Below are positions 44,236 to 52,891 of a stretch of DNA of 64,000 nt, piece after piece. Within the stretch, counting starts at the first letter, position 1. Each line of letters opens with the position of its first letter. The notes under the pieces were generated by a model. It had not been told where the DNA came from. It was given only the letters and a program-made list of their open reading frames with translations, and searched no databases. Both the position numbers and the translations under genes were made by a program. The stretch lies in NCBI GenBank assembly GCA_004124535.1, contig SCKQ01000005.1:1-64000 (forward strand), in the 5' to 3' direction. The DNA comes from Fidelibacterota bacterium. GTDB lineage: Bacteria; Marinisomatota; Marinisomatia; Marinisomatales; TCS55.

Positions 44236-44934
44236 ATGAATCAAAGAGCCACACTGATCTACGAACTGAAGAACCTTAAAAAGGTCTATCATCAACAACC
44301 TGTTATCAGTATCGGTCGATTACAAATCCATCGGGGCACTATCTATGGTATTTTAGGACCGGTTGGATCGGGAAAGACCACACTGTTACGGCATCTCGCT
44401 GGGCTTGAGGCACAGACAGAGGGTATCCTGAAATATGATAACAATGAATTCGAGCGTACCTGGCTGGGTAAAATCAAAGTACCGCAAGAAATATATTATG
44501 TTGGTGAACATCCAGTCAGCGCGAAACAAACCGTAGAACAACTTATCAAATCAGTTTATTCAGATAAATCAAATAGAATAGTAAAGAGGTATTTTAGAGG
44601 TAGTGTCAGCAAACAGATCCTGCCCTTGGTCCTAAATTCCTTATCGCCCGGACAAAGAGCTTGGTTTGATCTGGTACTTGCCCTAGAGAGTGATCCCAGA
44701 GTATTGATTCAAGATAATTTTGCCACCTTGTTCGATAATGAAATGGAATCCATCGCCCGCAAGGAATTGAAAAGGATGAATAAGGACCTGGGAACCACCC
44801 TTATATTATCATCCATCAATGATCATGCGTTGAAAAAGTTTTGCTCTGTACTGATCTATCTTGAGAATGGGCATATTACAAAGGTACGATCCGGAAAACC
44901 GAAACAACAGCGTGGTGATTATTCAAAAAAGTAA
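44236..44934 (+). CDS. Orphan ABC-type ATPase with depleted catalytic motifs
   Basis: 232 residues, one nucleotide-binding domain. Walker A GPVGSGKTTL (41-50) and the signature LSPGQ (136-140) are intact. The Q-loop Gln is replaced (YYVGEHP, 87-93), Walker B ends D160-N161 where a catalytic Glu is normal, and the H-loop His is replaced (LSSINDHAL, 191-199). It may bind ATP without normal hydrolysis. No permease gene adjoins. A GGAGG site precedes the ATG. Alternatives are a transporter subunit with remote partners, or a decaying gene. Confidence 0.7.
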   Translation: MNQRATLIYELKNLKKVYHQQPVISIGRLQIHRGTIYGILGPVGSGKTTLLRHLAGLEAQTEGILKYDNNEFERTWLGKIKVPQEIYYVGEHPVSAKQTVEQLIKSVYSDKSNRIVKRYFRGSVSKQILPLVLNSLSPGQRAWFDLVLALESDPRVLIQDNFATLFDNEMESIARKELKRMNKDLGTTLILSSINDHALKKFCSVLIYLENGHITKVRSGKPKQQRGDYSKK

Positions 44935-44985
44935 AATATTCTACCGTGAACAACCATTAAAGACGGTTCGCGTTGGAATTAATTT

Positions 44986-45003
44986 CTTTACATATTTGTA
45001 AAG
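44986..45003. promoter_or_regulatory. Small perfect inverted repeat, candidate operator or hairpin
   Basis: CTTTACA, four bases TATT, then TGTAAAG. It lies in the 110-nt gap between the ABC ATPase and the broken pspC gene. Too short and A/T-rich to be a strong terminator, and no T-run follows. An operator half-site pair is possible. Confidence 0.25.
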
Positions 45004-45044
45004 CTAACCTTACTTTAAAGAGATAAGCAGTGATATAAACAGCT

Positions 45045-45251
45045 TTGAAGCGTTTAGTAAGAACCAGAGATGACAGTGTTTTGGCCGGTGTTTGCGGCGG
45101 AATTGCAAAATCAATCGGTATGGATTCTACAATCATACGCTTTTTTTAGGTGTAGGGAACAATCATGAGTGTGGGGATCGGACTAATATTATATTTTGTA
45201 TTGGCCCTTGTCTTACCTAACAAACCTGCAGAAGTTGGTCAAAATGGATAG
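45045..45251 (+). pseudogene. Broken PspC-domain gene (two in-frame stops)
   Basis: Starting at TTG 45045 the reading frame gives a PspC N-terminus (KRLVRTRDDSVLAGVCGGIA) up to IIRFF, then meets TAG at 45147 and again at 45153. The same frame resumes at 45159 as TIMSVGIGLILYFVLALVL and ends at 45249-45251. Two compensating single-base changes (a longer T-run at 45141-45147 and one A fewer in GGGAAC at 45156-45161) would restore FFLGVGTIMS, the expected PspC transmembrane helix. PspC domains are small membrane sensors. The tail overlaps the heptose kinase start by 8 nt, as an intact gene would. Confidence 0.6.
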
Positions 45252-46227
45252 AAAAAGGTTTCAGAATATCAGCTCTACGTTTGCCAATAAATCTATTTTG
45301 GTCGTGGGCGATATTATGCTGGACTCATTCATGTGGGGGGTAGCTGACCGGATATCACCAGAAGCCCCCGTTCCTATTGTTGCTGTAGATACAGTGACCC
45401 ATTCTCCGGGAGGCGCTGGGAATGTTGCCCTCAATTTATCCAAATTATCTGCAAAAATTCGGGTTATTGGCCTGGTTGGTAATGACGCTGAAAGTGAAAT
45501 CCTGACCAATAAGCTGCAAGATGCAGGTGTGGATACTAATTCCATAATCAAAGATACCACTAGACCGACAACGGTGAAGATCCGGGTCATAGCGCATAAT
45601 CAGCAGGTTATTCGTACCGACCATGAGGAAACCGGCAGTATTCATGAGGACAAGCTGGAAGAAATCGGGAGTATCCTGGATAATGTTTTAGCCAAAACCG
45701 ACGGGATAATCATTGAGGACTATAATAAAGGTCTTTTAACACCGGACTCCATAGCGCTAATACTAGCCAAGGCAGTCAACCACGGTGTACCAGTATATGT
45801 TGATCCAAAAAAGGAAAATTTCTTTGCTTATCAAGGTGTGCGCCTGTTTAAACCAAATATGGCGGAATTTGAGTCAGCGCTCGGCGGAGATGATGACCAC
45901 AAAGATTTCGAAGATTCAGGAAAAGAATTACGAAAGAAACTAGGCACCGAAATACTTATGGTAACTCGTGGAGAGCGGGGGATCAGTCTCTTTTCCAATA
46001 AAGGAATGCACACTATTGTAACTAAGGCTCGTAAAGTTCATGACGTTTCTGGCGCAGGTGACACAGCCATCAGCGCTTTTGTTCTTGCGGATCTAGCAGG
46101 CGCAACCATTGAAGAATCCGGTCAGATAGCCAATTATGCTGCTGGTCGTGTTTGCGAAGAAGTAGGTGTAGTACCAATTACATTGGAAATGATCCATGAA
46201 ATCGTCGAGCATTACAATGATCATTAG
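45244..46227 (+). CDS. D-glycero-beta-D-manno-heptose-7-phosphate kinase (RfaE1-like)
   Basis: 327 residues from the ATG at 45244; a longer in-frame start upstream lies inside the pspC remnant. PfkB/ribokinase-fold with the family markers VADRISPEAPVPIVAV, SPGGAGNVALNLSKL, IRTDHEETG, VDPKKENFFAYQGVRLFKPNMAEF and the catalytic GAGDTAISAFVLA. It phosphorylates heptose-7-phosphate during ADP-heptose synthesis for lipopolysaccharide. Only the kinase half is present; the cytidylyltransferase (RfaE2) is not fused or adjacent. Followed after 19 nt by the propeller protein. Confidence 0.9.
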   Translation: MDRKRFQNISSTFANKSILVVGDIMLDSFMWGVADRISPEAPVPIVAVDTVTHSPGGAGNVALNLSKLSAKIRVIGLVGNDAESEILTNKLQDAGVDTNSIIKDTTRPTTVKIRVIAHNQQVIRTDHEETGSIHEDKLEEIGSILDNVLAKTDGIIIEDYNKGLLTPDSIALILAKAVNHGVPVYVDPKKENFFAYQGVRLFKPNMAEFESALGGDDDHKDFEDSGKELRKKLGTEILMVTRGERGISLFSNKGMHTIVTKARKVHDVSGAGDTAISAFVLADLAGATIEESGQIANYAAGRVCEEVGVVPITLEMIHEIVEHYNDH

Positions 46228-46246
46228 TTTATTACAGCTACAGTAA

Positions 46247-47935
46247 ATGGCCACTATTATTGCCAAAACTAATTTCGGCCGCCACAATTCAATATATCAT
46301 CGTTATTGGAAGTGGGTATTTACCTTTGTCAGTATACATTATTTTGTTATTTGTCAGCCAAGTTCCCGGCATGATCCATTTGACTGGGTCATATTTAGAA
46401 AACCTGGTGCGATCAGATCATTTACAGAAGGGTTCTCTTACATTTACATCGGTACTGAATCTGCTGGTATTTACCGCTATTCCATTTATGGTCACCGTTT
46501 TGAAGTACCAATTACCCGAGCTCAAGGACTATCAAGTAATGAGATTACCGCTATCCACTTTGATAAAAGAACAGGGACCTTATGGGCGGCAACGGATGAA
46601 TCCCTGGATTACACCTACACCAGGGAAGGTAACTGGTCAAGTAAAAGATTGGATAATTATAACCTGCTCAGTGGCGTCAAAATCGAACAGCTGGGTTCAA
46701 GTAAAAATTATCTTTGGGCACTAGCGGGAACATTATACCTCAAACTGGACCGGCTATCCGGTATCTTTTTGGGATCCATGCCTTTTCCTGATGAAATGGA
46801 AATTAATTGGTCCAGCGGTCCCATACGCTACGCTGAAGGGGTTGATGACTTGTTAATGGAGTATACCGTAATGGACGGCTGGCTACTTAATCTTGATACG
46901 TTCATCAGTCCGTTTGGCAAAACAGTCAGGGCAACGACAATTTACAAGAGTAGCACGAATGCACTGTGGGTGGGTTCTGACAGCGGTATTATTTTCCAGG
47001 GAGATCCCTATTTGAAATCATTTTATCCGCTTACATATGGATTGGCCAATACGGATGTACAGGCAATGACGTATGAATTTCCTTCATGGCTTGGCGGCAG
47101 GACCCACCCCGGTGATCCAGGTGCAGTGACACTGGTTGACCCCGAGCGTGGGTATTTTACCTGGTTCGAAGGAGAAACAGCAATTAACGTGGACCAATTA
47201 GAAGTTTTTGGGAACTGCAGTGTGGAAAATGAAGTGTGGTTTGGCGGTCAAAACGCGATTTATGTATATAATCAAAAAGATGACTTCTGGCGGACATTAG
47301 ATGCCGCTAGGGGATTACCGATTGGCAGGATCAAGGCGCTCGAACCGGATACACATTTTGTCTGGGTCGCGTCAGCATATGAAATCGAAAAAATAAATAT
47401 CAAGACAAAACGGTCTGAAGCTTCAACACTAAGCGGCTCGTTACAGAATAACTTTATTCATGATATTGCTTTGATCAATAATAAACTGTGGGTCAGTACA
47501 GAATATATGCTGTTATGCTACGATATTTATTCTGAAACACTGCTGCCATTCAGGCATGTCGGAAACGTAGACGCAATAAATGACCGTCTTGAACCAATGA
47601 CCCGATTTTTTGCCCTGCATGCCGATGAAACCAAATTATATGCAGGCACAAACCAAGGAATTATCGCCTATAATAATGTAAATTCATCCTGGGAAGTAAT
47701 TGCGGAACCGACAATATACAATAATGATTTCGTAAAGGAATTAAATGTCTATAAAAAGCAATTATTCATCATTACGGAGCGGGGTTTGACTAGAATGCAT
47801 ATGAAAAAACAGTTTCAGCGACAATATAATTATCCATTCATTGGCATTGTCAATGACCTTTATGTGACTCGTGACAGGTTATGGTTAGCCACAGATAATG
47901 GGCTGATACAGTTCAGTTGGAAAAAAGACTTATAA
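46247..47935 (+). CDS. Exported beta-propeller protein of unknown function
   Basis: 562 residues. A membrane-directing stretch WVFTFVSIHYFVIC (about 23-36) suggests a signal sequence, although it starts rather far from the Met. The body contains repeated propeller blades of the two-component-regulator-propeller type, such as SYIYIGTESAGIYRYS, ITAIHFDKRTGTLWAATDESL, HFVWVASAYEIEKINI and RLWLATDNGLIQFSW, each ending in a W/Y-A/G-T-x-x-G-like turn. No kinase or enzyme domain follows. The stop shares a base with the GWxTD gene, so the two are probably co-produced envelope components. Confidence 0.7.
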   Translation: MATIIAKTNFGRHNSIYHRYWKWVFTFVSIHYFVICQPSSRHDPFDWVIFRKPGAIRSFTEGFSYIYIGTESAGIYRYSIYGHRFEVPITRAQGLSSNEITAIHFDKRTGTLWAATDESLDYTYTREGNWSSKRLDNYNLLSGVKIEQLGSSKNYLWALAGTLYLKLDRLSGIFLGSMPFPDEMEINWSSGPIRYAEGVDDLLMEYTVMDGWLLNLDTFISPFGKTVRATTIYKSSTNALWVGSDSGIIFQGDPYLKSFYPLTYGLANTDVQAMTYEFPSWLGGRTHPGDPGAVTLVDPERGYFTWFEGETAINVDQLEVFGNCSVENEVWFGGQNAIYVYNQKDDFWRTLDAARGLPIGRIKALEPDTHFVWVASAYEIEKINIKTKRSEASTLSGSLQNNFIHDIALINNKLWVSTEYMLLCYDIYSETLLPFRHVGNVDAINDRLEPMTRFFALHADETKLYAGTNQGIIAYNNVNSSWEVIAEPTIYNNDFVKELNVYKKQLFIITERGLTRMHMKKQFQRQYNYPFIGIVNDLYVTRDRLWLATDNGLIQFSWKKDL

Positions 47936-49197
47936 TGAGACCTTTTTTCAGTAGTTTATTAATTGTAATCATTCTTTCAGGTGCTGCCCTTTTTGCGCAG
48001 GAGCGGAGCCGTAAAGGACGTGATTCAAAACGCAATATAGATCAATTTAAAGTAAATGCATACCCGGTCGTTACCGAAGGCGATAATATTCGTCTGCTTG
48101 TATACGGTTTAATCCCTTACCAGTCATTACAATTTATAAAGGATGAAGACGGATTCAGCGCTGGTTACGAAGCCAGCCTTGGTATACGGGATAAAGATGG
48201 AAATCAAATTGACCGCAAAACATTTCTAGCCACGGTAGCCGTAGGTGATTATGTTAATACAATTAATCGATCTGCTCGAGAAGTTGTCATGGCTGAATTT
48301 CTTCTTAATGCTGCCGAATATACAGTCGTTGGTGAGTTGATCGATGAAGACACGCGACTTAAAGGCATTATCCGTGAAGAAATTAATATGACAGACTTAT
48401 TACAGCCACTGGCAATTTATCCTCCATTTATCATTGGTGAATACCCTGGCAATTGGGGATTTGAAGAGAATGAGATTCCGGTATCGACCAAGGACATTAG
48501 TCACAAGATCAAGGAGTTCCCTTTATTTCTATCGGGTAGAGTGAAACCGGGCGATTTTACACTGAAAGTAGTGGCTAAAGATTCAAATAAAGATATTTTT
48601 TGGGAAGAGGAATTAAAACTGACTTCTGAAAACAAAACATTTAAGCGCCGTATCCTGATCAATCAGAAACCTGATGAAAATTTAACCATGGCTATTGATG
48701 TAACAATCACTCAAGAAAATGAAAGCGATTCAAAAGCAATGGAACTACGGATCAGGAAACCAGGCCTTTCTTACTTCATCAGCAATGTGGATGAGGCACT
48801 GGATCAGATGCGCTATATTGTTACGGATAAAGAGTACAAACGTGTTAAAAAGGCAAAACGTAAAGAACGGGAAAAATTATTTTATCAATTCTGGGAAGAC
48901 CGTGACCCGTCATCTGGAACTGTTGTAAATGAATTGATGGATCAGTATTATTACCGGGTGAGTTACACAAACGAACATTTTGCATCTTTTCTCCCAGGAT
49001 GGAAGACTGATATGGGTATGATATATATTCTTTTTGGGCCACCGGATGATACGCAGCGTTCATTTAGTACCAACAGTCGCAATACGTATGAAACATGGTA
49101 TTATTATACTATAAACAGAAATTTCGGGTTTTATGATGAAAACGGTTTCGGGGATTACAAACTTACCACCCCATATTACCGGGGTGTCGGCTGGTAG
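47935..49197 (+). CDS. GWxTD domain-containing exported protein
   Basis: 420 residues from the ATG at 47935. Residues 1-22 (SSLLIVIILSGAALFAQ) are a signal peptide. The GWxTD domain near residues 345-365 (LPGWKTDMGMIYILFGPPDD) is a conserved FCB-specific domain of unknown function, and ETWYYYTINRNFGFYDENGFGDYKL follows. The preceding part contains beta-rich segments and an alpha-helical charged stretch (KRVKKAKRKEREKLFYQFWEDRDP). The upstream propeller protein shares one base with it. Function unknown; the link with the heptose kinase is positional only. Confidence 0.8.
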   Translation: MRPFFSSLLIVIILSGAALFAQERSRKGRDSKRNIDQFKVNAYPVVTEGDNIRLLVYGLIPYQSLQFIKDEDGFSAGYEASLGIRDKDGNQIDRKTFLATVAVGDYVNTINRSAREVVMAEFLLNAAEYTVVGELIDEDTRLKGIIREEINMTDLLQPLAIYPPFIIGEYPGNWGFEENEIPVSTKDISHKIKEFPLFLSGRVKPGDFTLKVVAKDSNKDIFWEEELKLTSENKTFKRRILINQKPDENLTMAIDVTITQENESDSKAMELRIRKPGLSYFISNVDEALDQMRYIVTDKEYKRVKKAKRKEREKLFYQFWEDRDPSSGTVVNELMDQYYYRVSYTNEHFASFLPGWKTDMGMIYILFGPPDDTQRSFSTNSRNTYETWYYYTINRNFGFYDENGFGDYKLTTPYYRGVGW

Positions 49198-49213
49198 TCT
49201 CCACATGTTTTAA

Positions 49214-50005
49214 GTGATCAATCGCTTTTCCCACAGCGGGCTATCCAGTTACGAAAAATGCCCAGCCCAATTCCGCATTCGATATATAGACCGTGTTGAC
49301 AAACAGGACGAAGGTATCGAAGCCTTTATGGGTAAGCGGGTTCATGAAGCATTAGAATTCCTTTATAATGAAATACTGGCTGGACGAATTCCACTCCTTG
49401 ACGCAGTGCTAGATAAATACGATGCGTTATGGGTGGACCATTGGCACGATCGCATCGCTATTGTAAAACGAGAAATTTCCATCGAACAAACCCGTCGGAT
49501 TGGGGAAGCGTGCCTTGCCAGGTATTACCGTAATCAACACCCCTTTGACACACCGGTAATCCACAATGAACTGGATATGAAATTTTCTATCGATCCGGAT
49601 GGTACATACAATTTACGGGGCATTGTAGATAGGGTTGATCGGTTTGAAAACGGTCAATACGAGATCCATGATTATAAGACATCTGGCCGGGCTATGAGTC
49701 AGAATGAAGCAAATAAAGACCGCCAATTGGCATTGTATCAGATCGGATTAACAGAAATATTTCCCGACGTGCGGGAGGTGAAATTAGTTTGGCATTTCCT
49801 GAGGCAGGGGATTCGACGGGAAGTAGTAAAAAGTGCAACGGATCTCGATAAGTTAATAGATAAAATCAAAGCGCTGATCGACACCATCAAAAAAAAGGAG
49901 GAAAGTGGCGGGCAGTTTCCTGCCAAAGAATCAATATTGTGTAATTGGTGTTATTATTGGGAAGAATGTCCCGCTAAGAACGGCAGTAATCCGTACGTTG
50001 GCTAG
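49214..50005 (+). CDS. PD-(D/E)XK nuclease with Cas4/AddB-like Fe-S cysteines
   Basis: 263 residues, GTG start at 49214. The nuclease core has H44 (GKRVHEAL), D139 (RGIVDRVD), D153 and K155 (EIHDYKTSG) and a QLALYQIGL helix, matching the RecB/Cas4 family. Four cysteines C16 and C243-x2-C246-x5-C252 (LCNWCYYWEECP) fit a [4Fe-4S] cluster joining the two ends of the domain, as in AddB and Cas4. No cas genes or CRISPR repeats are nearby and no helicase partner adjoins, so the biological role is open. Its stop overlaps the converging monophosphatase stop. Confidence 0.85.
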   Translation: MINRFSHSGLSSYEKCPAQFRIRYIDRVDKQDEGIEAFMGKRVHEALEFLYNEILAGRIPLLDAVLDKYDALWVDHWHDRIAIVKREISIEQTRRIGEACLARYYRNQHPFDTPVIHNELDMKFSIDPDGTYNLRGIVDRVDRFENGQYEIHDYKTSGRAMSQNEANKDRQLALYQIGLTEIFPDVREVKLVWHFLRQGIRREVVKSATDLDKLIDKIKALIDTIKKKEESGGQFPAKESILCNWCYYWEECPAKNGSNPYVG

Positions 50006-50811
50006 TCACTGCCAGCGATAGATGTAATAGCCGGAGCTGTTTTTTCCAGCATTTCCTGATGCAAATGGCCATTGGTGGCCAATAACTGCTTGTCGTGGAT
50101 CGAAAACGCTTTGCCATCCATACGCGACACTTTTCCGCCGGCTTCTTTGACCAATAATATTCCGGCAGCACTATCCCAGGGATGAAGGCCGATTTCCCAA
50201 AAACCATCTGCTTTTCCGCAAGCCACATAACATAGGTCCGCAGCCGCTGATCCCAGGCGGCGAACCCCATGACTGACGTGAGTGAACTCCTTGAATAAGT
50301 TCATATTCGTTTCCCATTTGGCATCATGTTCATAGGCAAACCCAGTAATTAGTAACGCATCAGCGATTGTTTTCGTAGTGGTAACATGAATGGGTTCGCC
50401 ATTACAATAGGCACCTTCATCGCGTACGGCCCAGAACAGGTTACCTGCGGGCAATTCAGAAACAACACCCAGCAGTGGTTTATTATTATTCGTTAAAGCG
50501 ATGGAGACGCAGAAAGGAGCAAGACCATGTACGAAATTGGTGGTGCCGTCCAGGGGGTCAATGAGCCACTGATATGGTGAATCTGAAGCAGTTACCCCCG
50601 ATTCCTCCGCAAGAATACCGTGATCCGGGAAATTTGTGAGAATATCTTCTTTTATAATCCGTTCTGCATTCTTATCTGTGGTGGTTACCAGGTCAGCAAT
50701 ACTTGATTTAGTTGACACCTCTCGATCCAAATCCTGGACCTGCATAATGAGCTCCGACGCGTCTCGGGCAGCTGCCTTGGCTACCGAAAGCAATAGTCTC
50801 GTATTTTCCAC
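50002..50811 (-). CDS. Inositol-1-monophosphatase family protein
   Basis: 269 residues. Metal-binding motifs are complete: ILAEESGVT (Glu), WLIDPLDGTTNFVHG (DPLDGTTN), and WDSAAGILLVKEAGGKVS near the C-terminus. Catalyses Mg-dependent dephosphorylation of inositol monophosphate or related compounds; SuhB-type roles in RNA processing are possible. Minus strand, 65 nt downstream of the alanine symporter, converging on the nuclease gene with overlapping stops. Confidence 0.93.
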   Translation of the reverse strand: MENTRLLLSVAKAAARDASELIMQVQDLDREVSTKSSIADLVTTTDKNAERIIKEDILTNFPDHGILAEESGVTASDSPYQWLIDPLDGTTNFVHGLAPFCVSIALTNNNKPLLGVVSELPAGNLFWAVRDEGAYCNGEPIHVTTTKTIADALLITGFAYEHDAKWETNMNLFKEFTHVSHGVRRLGSAAADLCYVACGKADGFWEIGLHPWDSAAGILLVKEAGGKVSRMDGKAFSIHDKQLLATNGHLHQEMLEKTAPAITSIAGSD

Positions 50812-50875
50812 TAATTGCTACTGGAAAGAAATGTGATACTGGGAAATATAATCCTTGGCCATGGATTTAGATTAT

Positions 50876-52237
50876 TCATGCTTTAAAAGGTATATGCTCT
50901 TTAGCAAAATATTCCGAAGTGATCTTTTTAAGGGCTCCTGTCAAGAATAACACACCGATCAAGTTCGGAATGGTCATGAGGCTCAACGCAATGTCACCAA
51001 AATTCCAGACGAAGGTCAGCGGTAGAATGGCGCCCATAAAATTAAAAAACACGTATACCCACCGATAAGGTTTAATAGCCTGGGGACCAACCAAGTATTC
51101 TATCGAACGATCTCCGTAGTAACTCCAGGCCACCATTGTGGTGTATGCAAATAACAGAACGGCAATATTTACAATAATACTACCAATTTCAGGAGCAAAT
51201 GCAAAACCATTACGAAATGCTTCTCTGGTCAATTGTGCACCTGTTAAATCTGTTGATTGAAGTACACCCGTTGAAAGAATAGCAAGGCCAGTCATTGAAC
51301 ATACAATTATGGTATCAATGAATGGTCCCATCATAGCCACAGCACCTTCACGAGCAGATTCTTTTGTTTTTGCTGCAGCATGAGCGATGGGGGCAGACCC
51401 CTGACCAGCTTCATTTGAATACAAACCTCTACGCACGCCCCACATGATTACAGTAAGCAAACCACCCCAGCCAGCTTTAAGGGAAAAAGCCTCACGAAAA
51501 ATACTAGCAAAACTAGGGATGATATTTTCAAAATGAGTCAATAGAATTATCAGTGCACCTGCCACATACAGAACAGCCATTGTGGGCACCAATCTACTAG
51601 CGACAGCAGCAATGCGTTTAATACCGCCAATGATAACAAGACCAACCAATAATGCAATTAATCCACCCGAAACCCATAATGGAACATCATACGTAGCAAA
51701 TGTTTGAGCAATTGTATTGGCCTGATTCATATTTCCTGTGCAGAACGAGCAAATCACTGCACAGGTGGCAAAGAAAATCGCAAGCGGTTTCCACTTTGGA
51801 CCAAGTCCTTTTTCAATATAATACATCGGTCCGCCTGAAGCTGATCCATCATTGTGGATTACGCGGTATCTATGTGAGAGAGTGCATTCCGCATATTTTA
51901 ATGCCATGCCAAATAGAGCTGTCATCCACATCCAAAAAAGAGCACCAGGCCCTCCAAGACGCATTGCTAAAGCAACACCGGCAATATTGCCAATACCAAT
52001 CGTGGCAGATAGAGCAGCAGATAAAGCCTGGAAATGGGTAACATCGCCTTCATCGTCCGGATTATCATATTTTCCTGAAACAACTTCAAAGCTATGTTTC
52101 AATCTGCGTAATTGTATGAAACCTAATGATAGGGTAACAAACACACCCGTACCGATCAGGATAATAGTGAGCGGCATGGATATCCACCCACTGAATATTT
52201 CTGTCCAATGAGTTAATGTAGATGCTATTTTATTCAT
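50876..52237 (-). CDS. Alanine/glycine:cation symporter (AGCS) family transporter
   Basis: 453 residues, about eleven membrane helices. The family signature is clear: FQALSAALSATIGIGNIAGVALAMRLGGPGALFWMWMTALFGMALKYAE, then GGPMYYIEKGLGPKW, NEAGQGSAPIAHAAAKT and AYTTMVAWSYYGDRSIEYLVG. It imports alanine or glycine with sodium or protons in the inner membrane. Co-directional with the monophosphatase, which may be in the same transcript. On its other side lies decayed comEC sequence, suggesting a rearrangement breakpoint upstream of its start. Confidence 0.93.
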   Translation of the reverse strand: MNKIASTLTHWTEIFSGWISMPLTIILIGTGVFVTLSLGFIQLRRLKHSFEVVSGKYDNPDDEGDVTHFQALSAALSATIGIGNIAGVALAMRLGGPGALFWMWMTALFGMALKYAECTLSHRYRVIHNDGSASGGPMYYIEKGLGPKWKPLAIFFATCAVICSFCTGNMNQANTIAQTFATYDVPLWVSGGLIALLVGLVIIGGIKRIAAVASRLVPTMAVLYVAGALIILLTHFENIIPSFASIFREAFSLKAGWGGLLTVIMWGVRRGLYSNEAGQGSAPIAHAAAKTKESAREGAVAMMGPFIDTIIVCSMTGLAILSTGVLQSTDLTGAQLTREAFRNGFAFAPEIGSIIVNIAVLLFAYTTMVAWSYYGDRSIEYLVGPQAIKPYRWVYVFFNFMGAILPLTFVWNFGDIALSLMTIPNLIGVLFLTGALKKITSEYFAKEHIPFKA

Positions 52238-52384
52238 ATATGACTTTTTGCAAAGTTGCTATGATTAGCTGAAAAATCGAATTCCAGTTTACATGTCTGT
52301 CTTTGAACTGGCAACTGGCAATTAGACCAAATAAACGGGTAAATTGAGCAAATACTCCTAGCATTACTCTTTTATAGAAAGTTA

Positions 52385-52891
52385 TGGTTCTATAAACAGG
52401 TCAAGCAACAAATGGCAGGAAACGGCAGTGTACTGTATAAACCAAAAAGAGGTGAGACGCTGCGGCTGAGTGATCGCACGTCGATCCAGATCCTGGCACC
52501 TGATTCAGCTTTCGCATCCAGTACAGCTAATGTGAATAATGCCAGCATCGTATTCAAATTAACCCATGTTGATGTAGGTGTTATCTTTACGGGCGACCTG
52601 GAGTATGAAGGGGATGTAATGCTGGAATCAATGGCGCCATATCTGAAAGCAGATGTGTTGAAGGTTGCACACCATGGTTCCATTACCAGCAGTACGGAAT
52701 CCGTACTAAAACTAATTGATCCTAAGTTCGCTGTTATTTTTGTCGGTAAAGGAAATAAATTCAGGCATCCATCACCAATCGTAATGGAACGCCTGGGTAG
52801 GCTGGGAATCTAGATCCATCGCACGGATATGAGTGGTGCAGCGTGGTTCTAAACTGATGGACAAGAAATCTGGAAACGAAAATGGCATTAA
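52385..52891 (+). pseudogene. 5'-truncated, nonsense-interrupted ComEC-type metallo-beta-lactamase domain remnant
   Basis: An open frame from about 52343 becomes recognisable at 52385 (WFYKQVKQQMAGNGSV) and contains LRLSDRTSIQILAP, IFTGDLEYEGD and VLKVAHHGSITSST, the C-terminal half of the metallo-beta-lactamase domain found in ComEC/Rec2 proteins. The histidine-rich metal centre and all membrane parts are missing upstream. TAG at 52811 and TAA at 52850 interrupt the otherwise continuous ending (IHRTDMSGAAWF, TDGQEIWKRKWH), which would reach TAA at 52889 and overlap rnhB by 10 nt. This reads as a decayed operon neighbour of rnhB. Confidence 0.72.

Noticed and set aside
44236..44934. Complete ABC importer or exporter operon
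   Set aside because: Only one nucleotide-binding domain is present with no permease or binding protein next to it.
46260..46724. 154-residue hydrophobic ORF starting near the propeller gene
   Set aside because: Its frame is +1 to the propeller gene, has no recognisable family, and the propeller frame contains repeated blade motifs.
49214..50005. Possible Cas4 of a CRISPR system
   Set aside because: No repeats, spacers or other cas genes are visible anywhere in the window.
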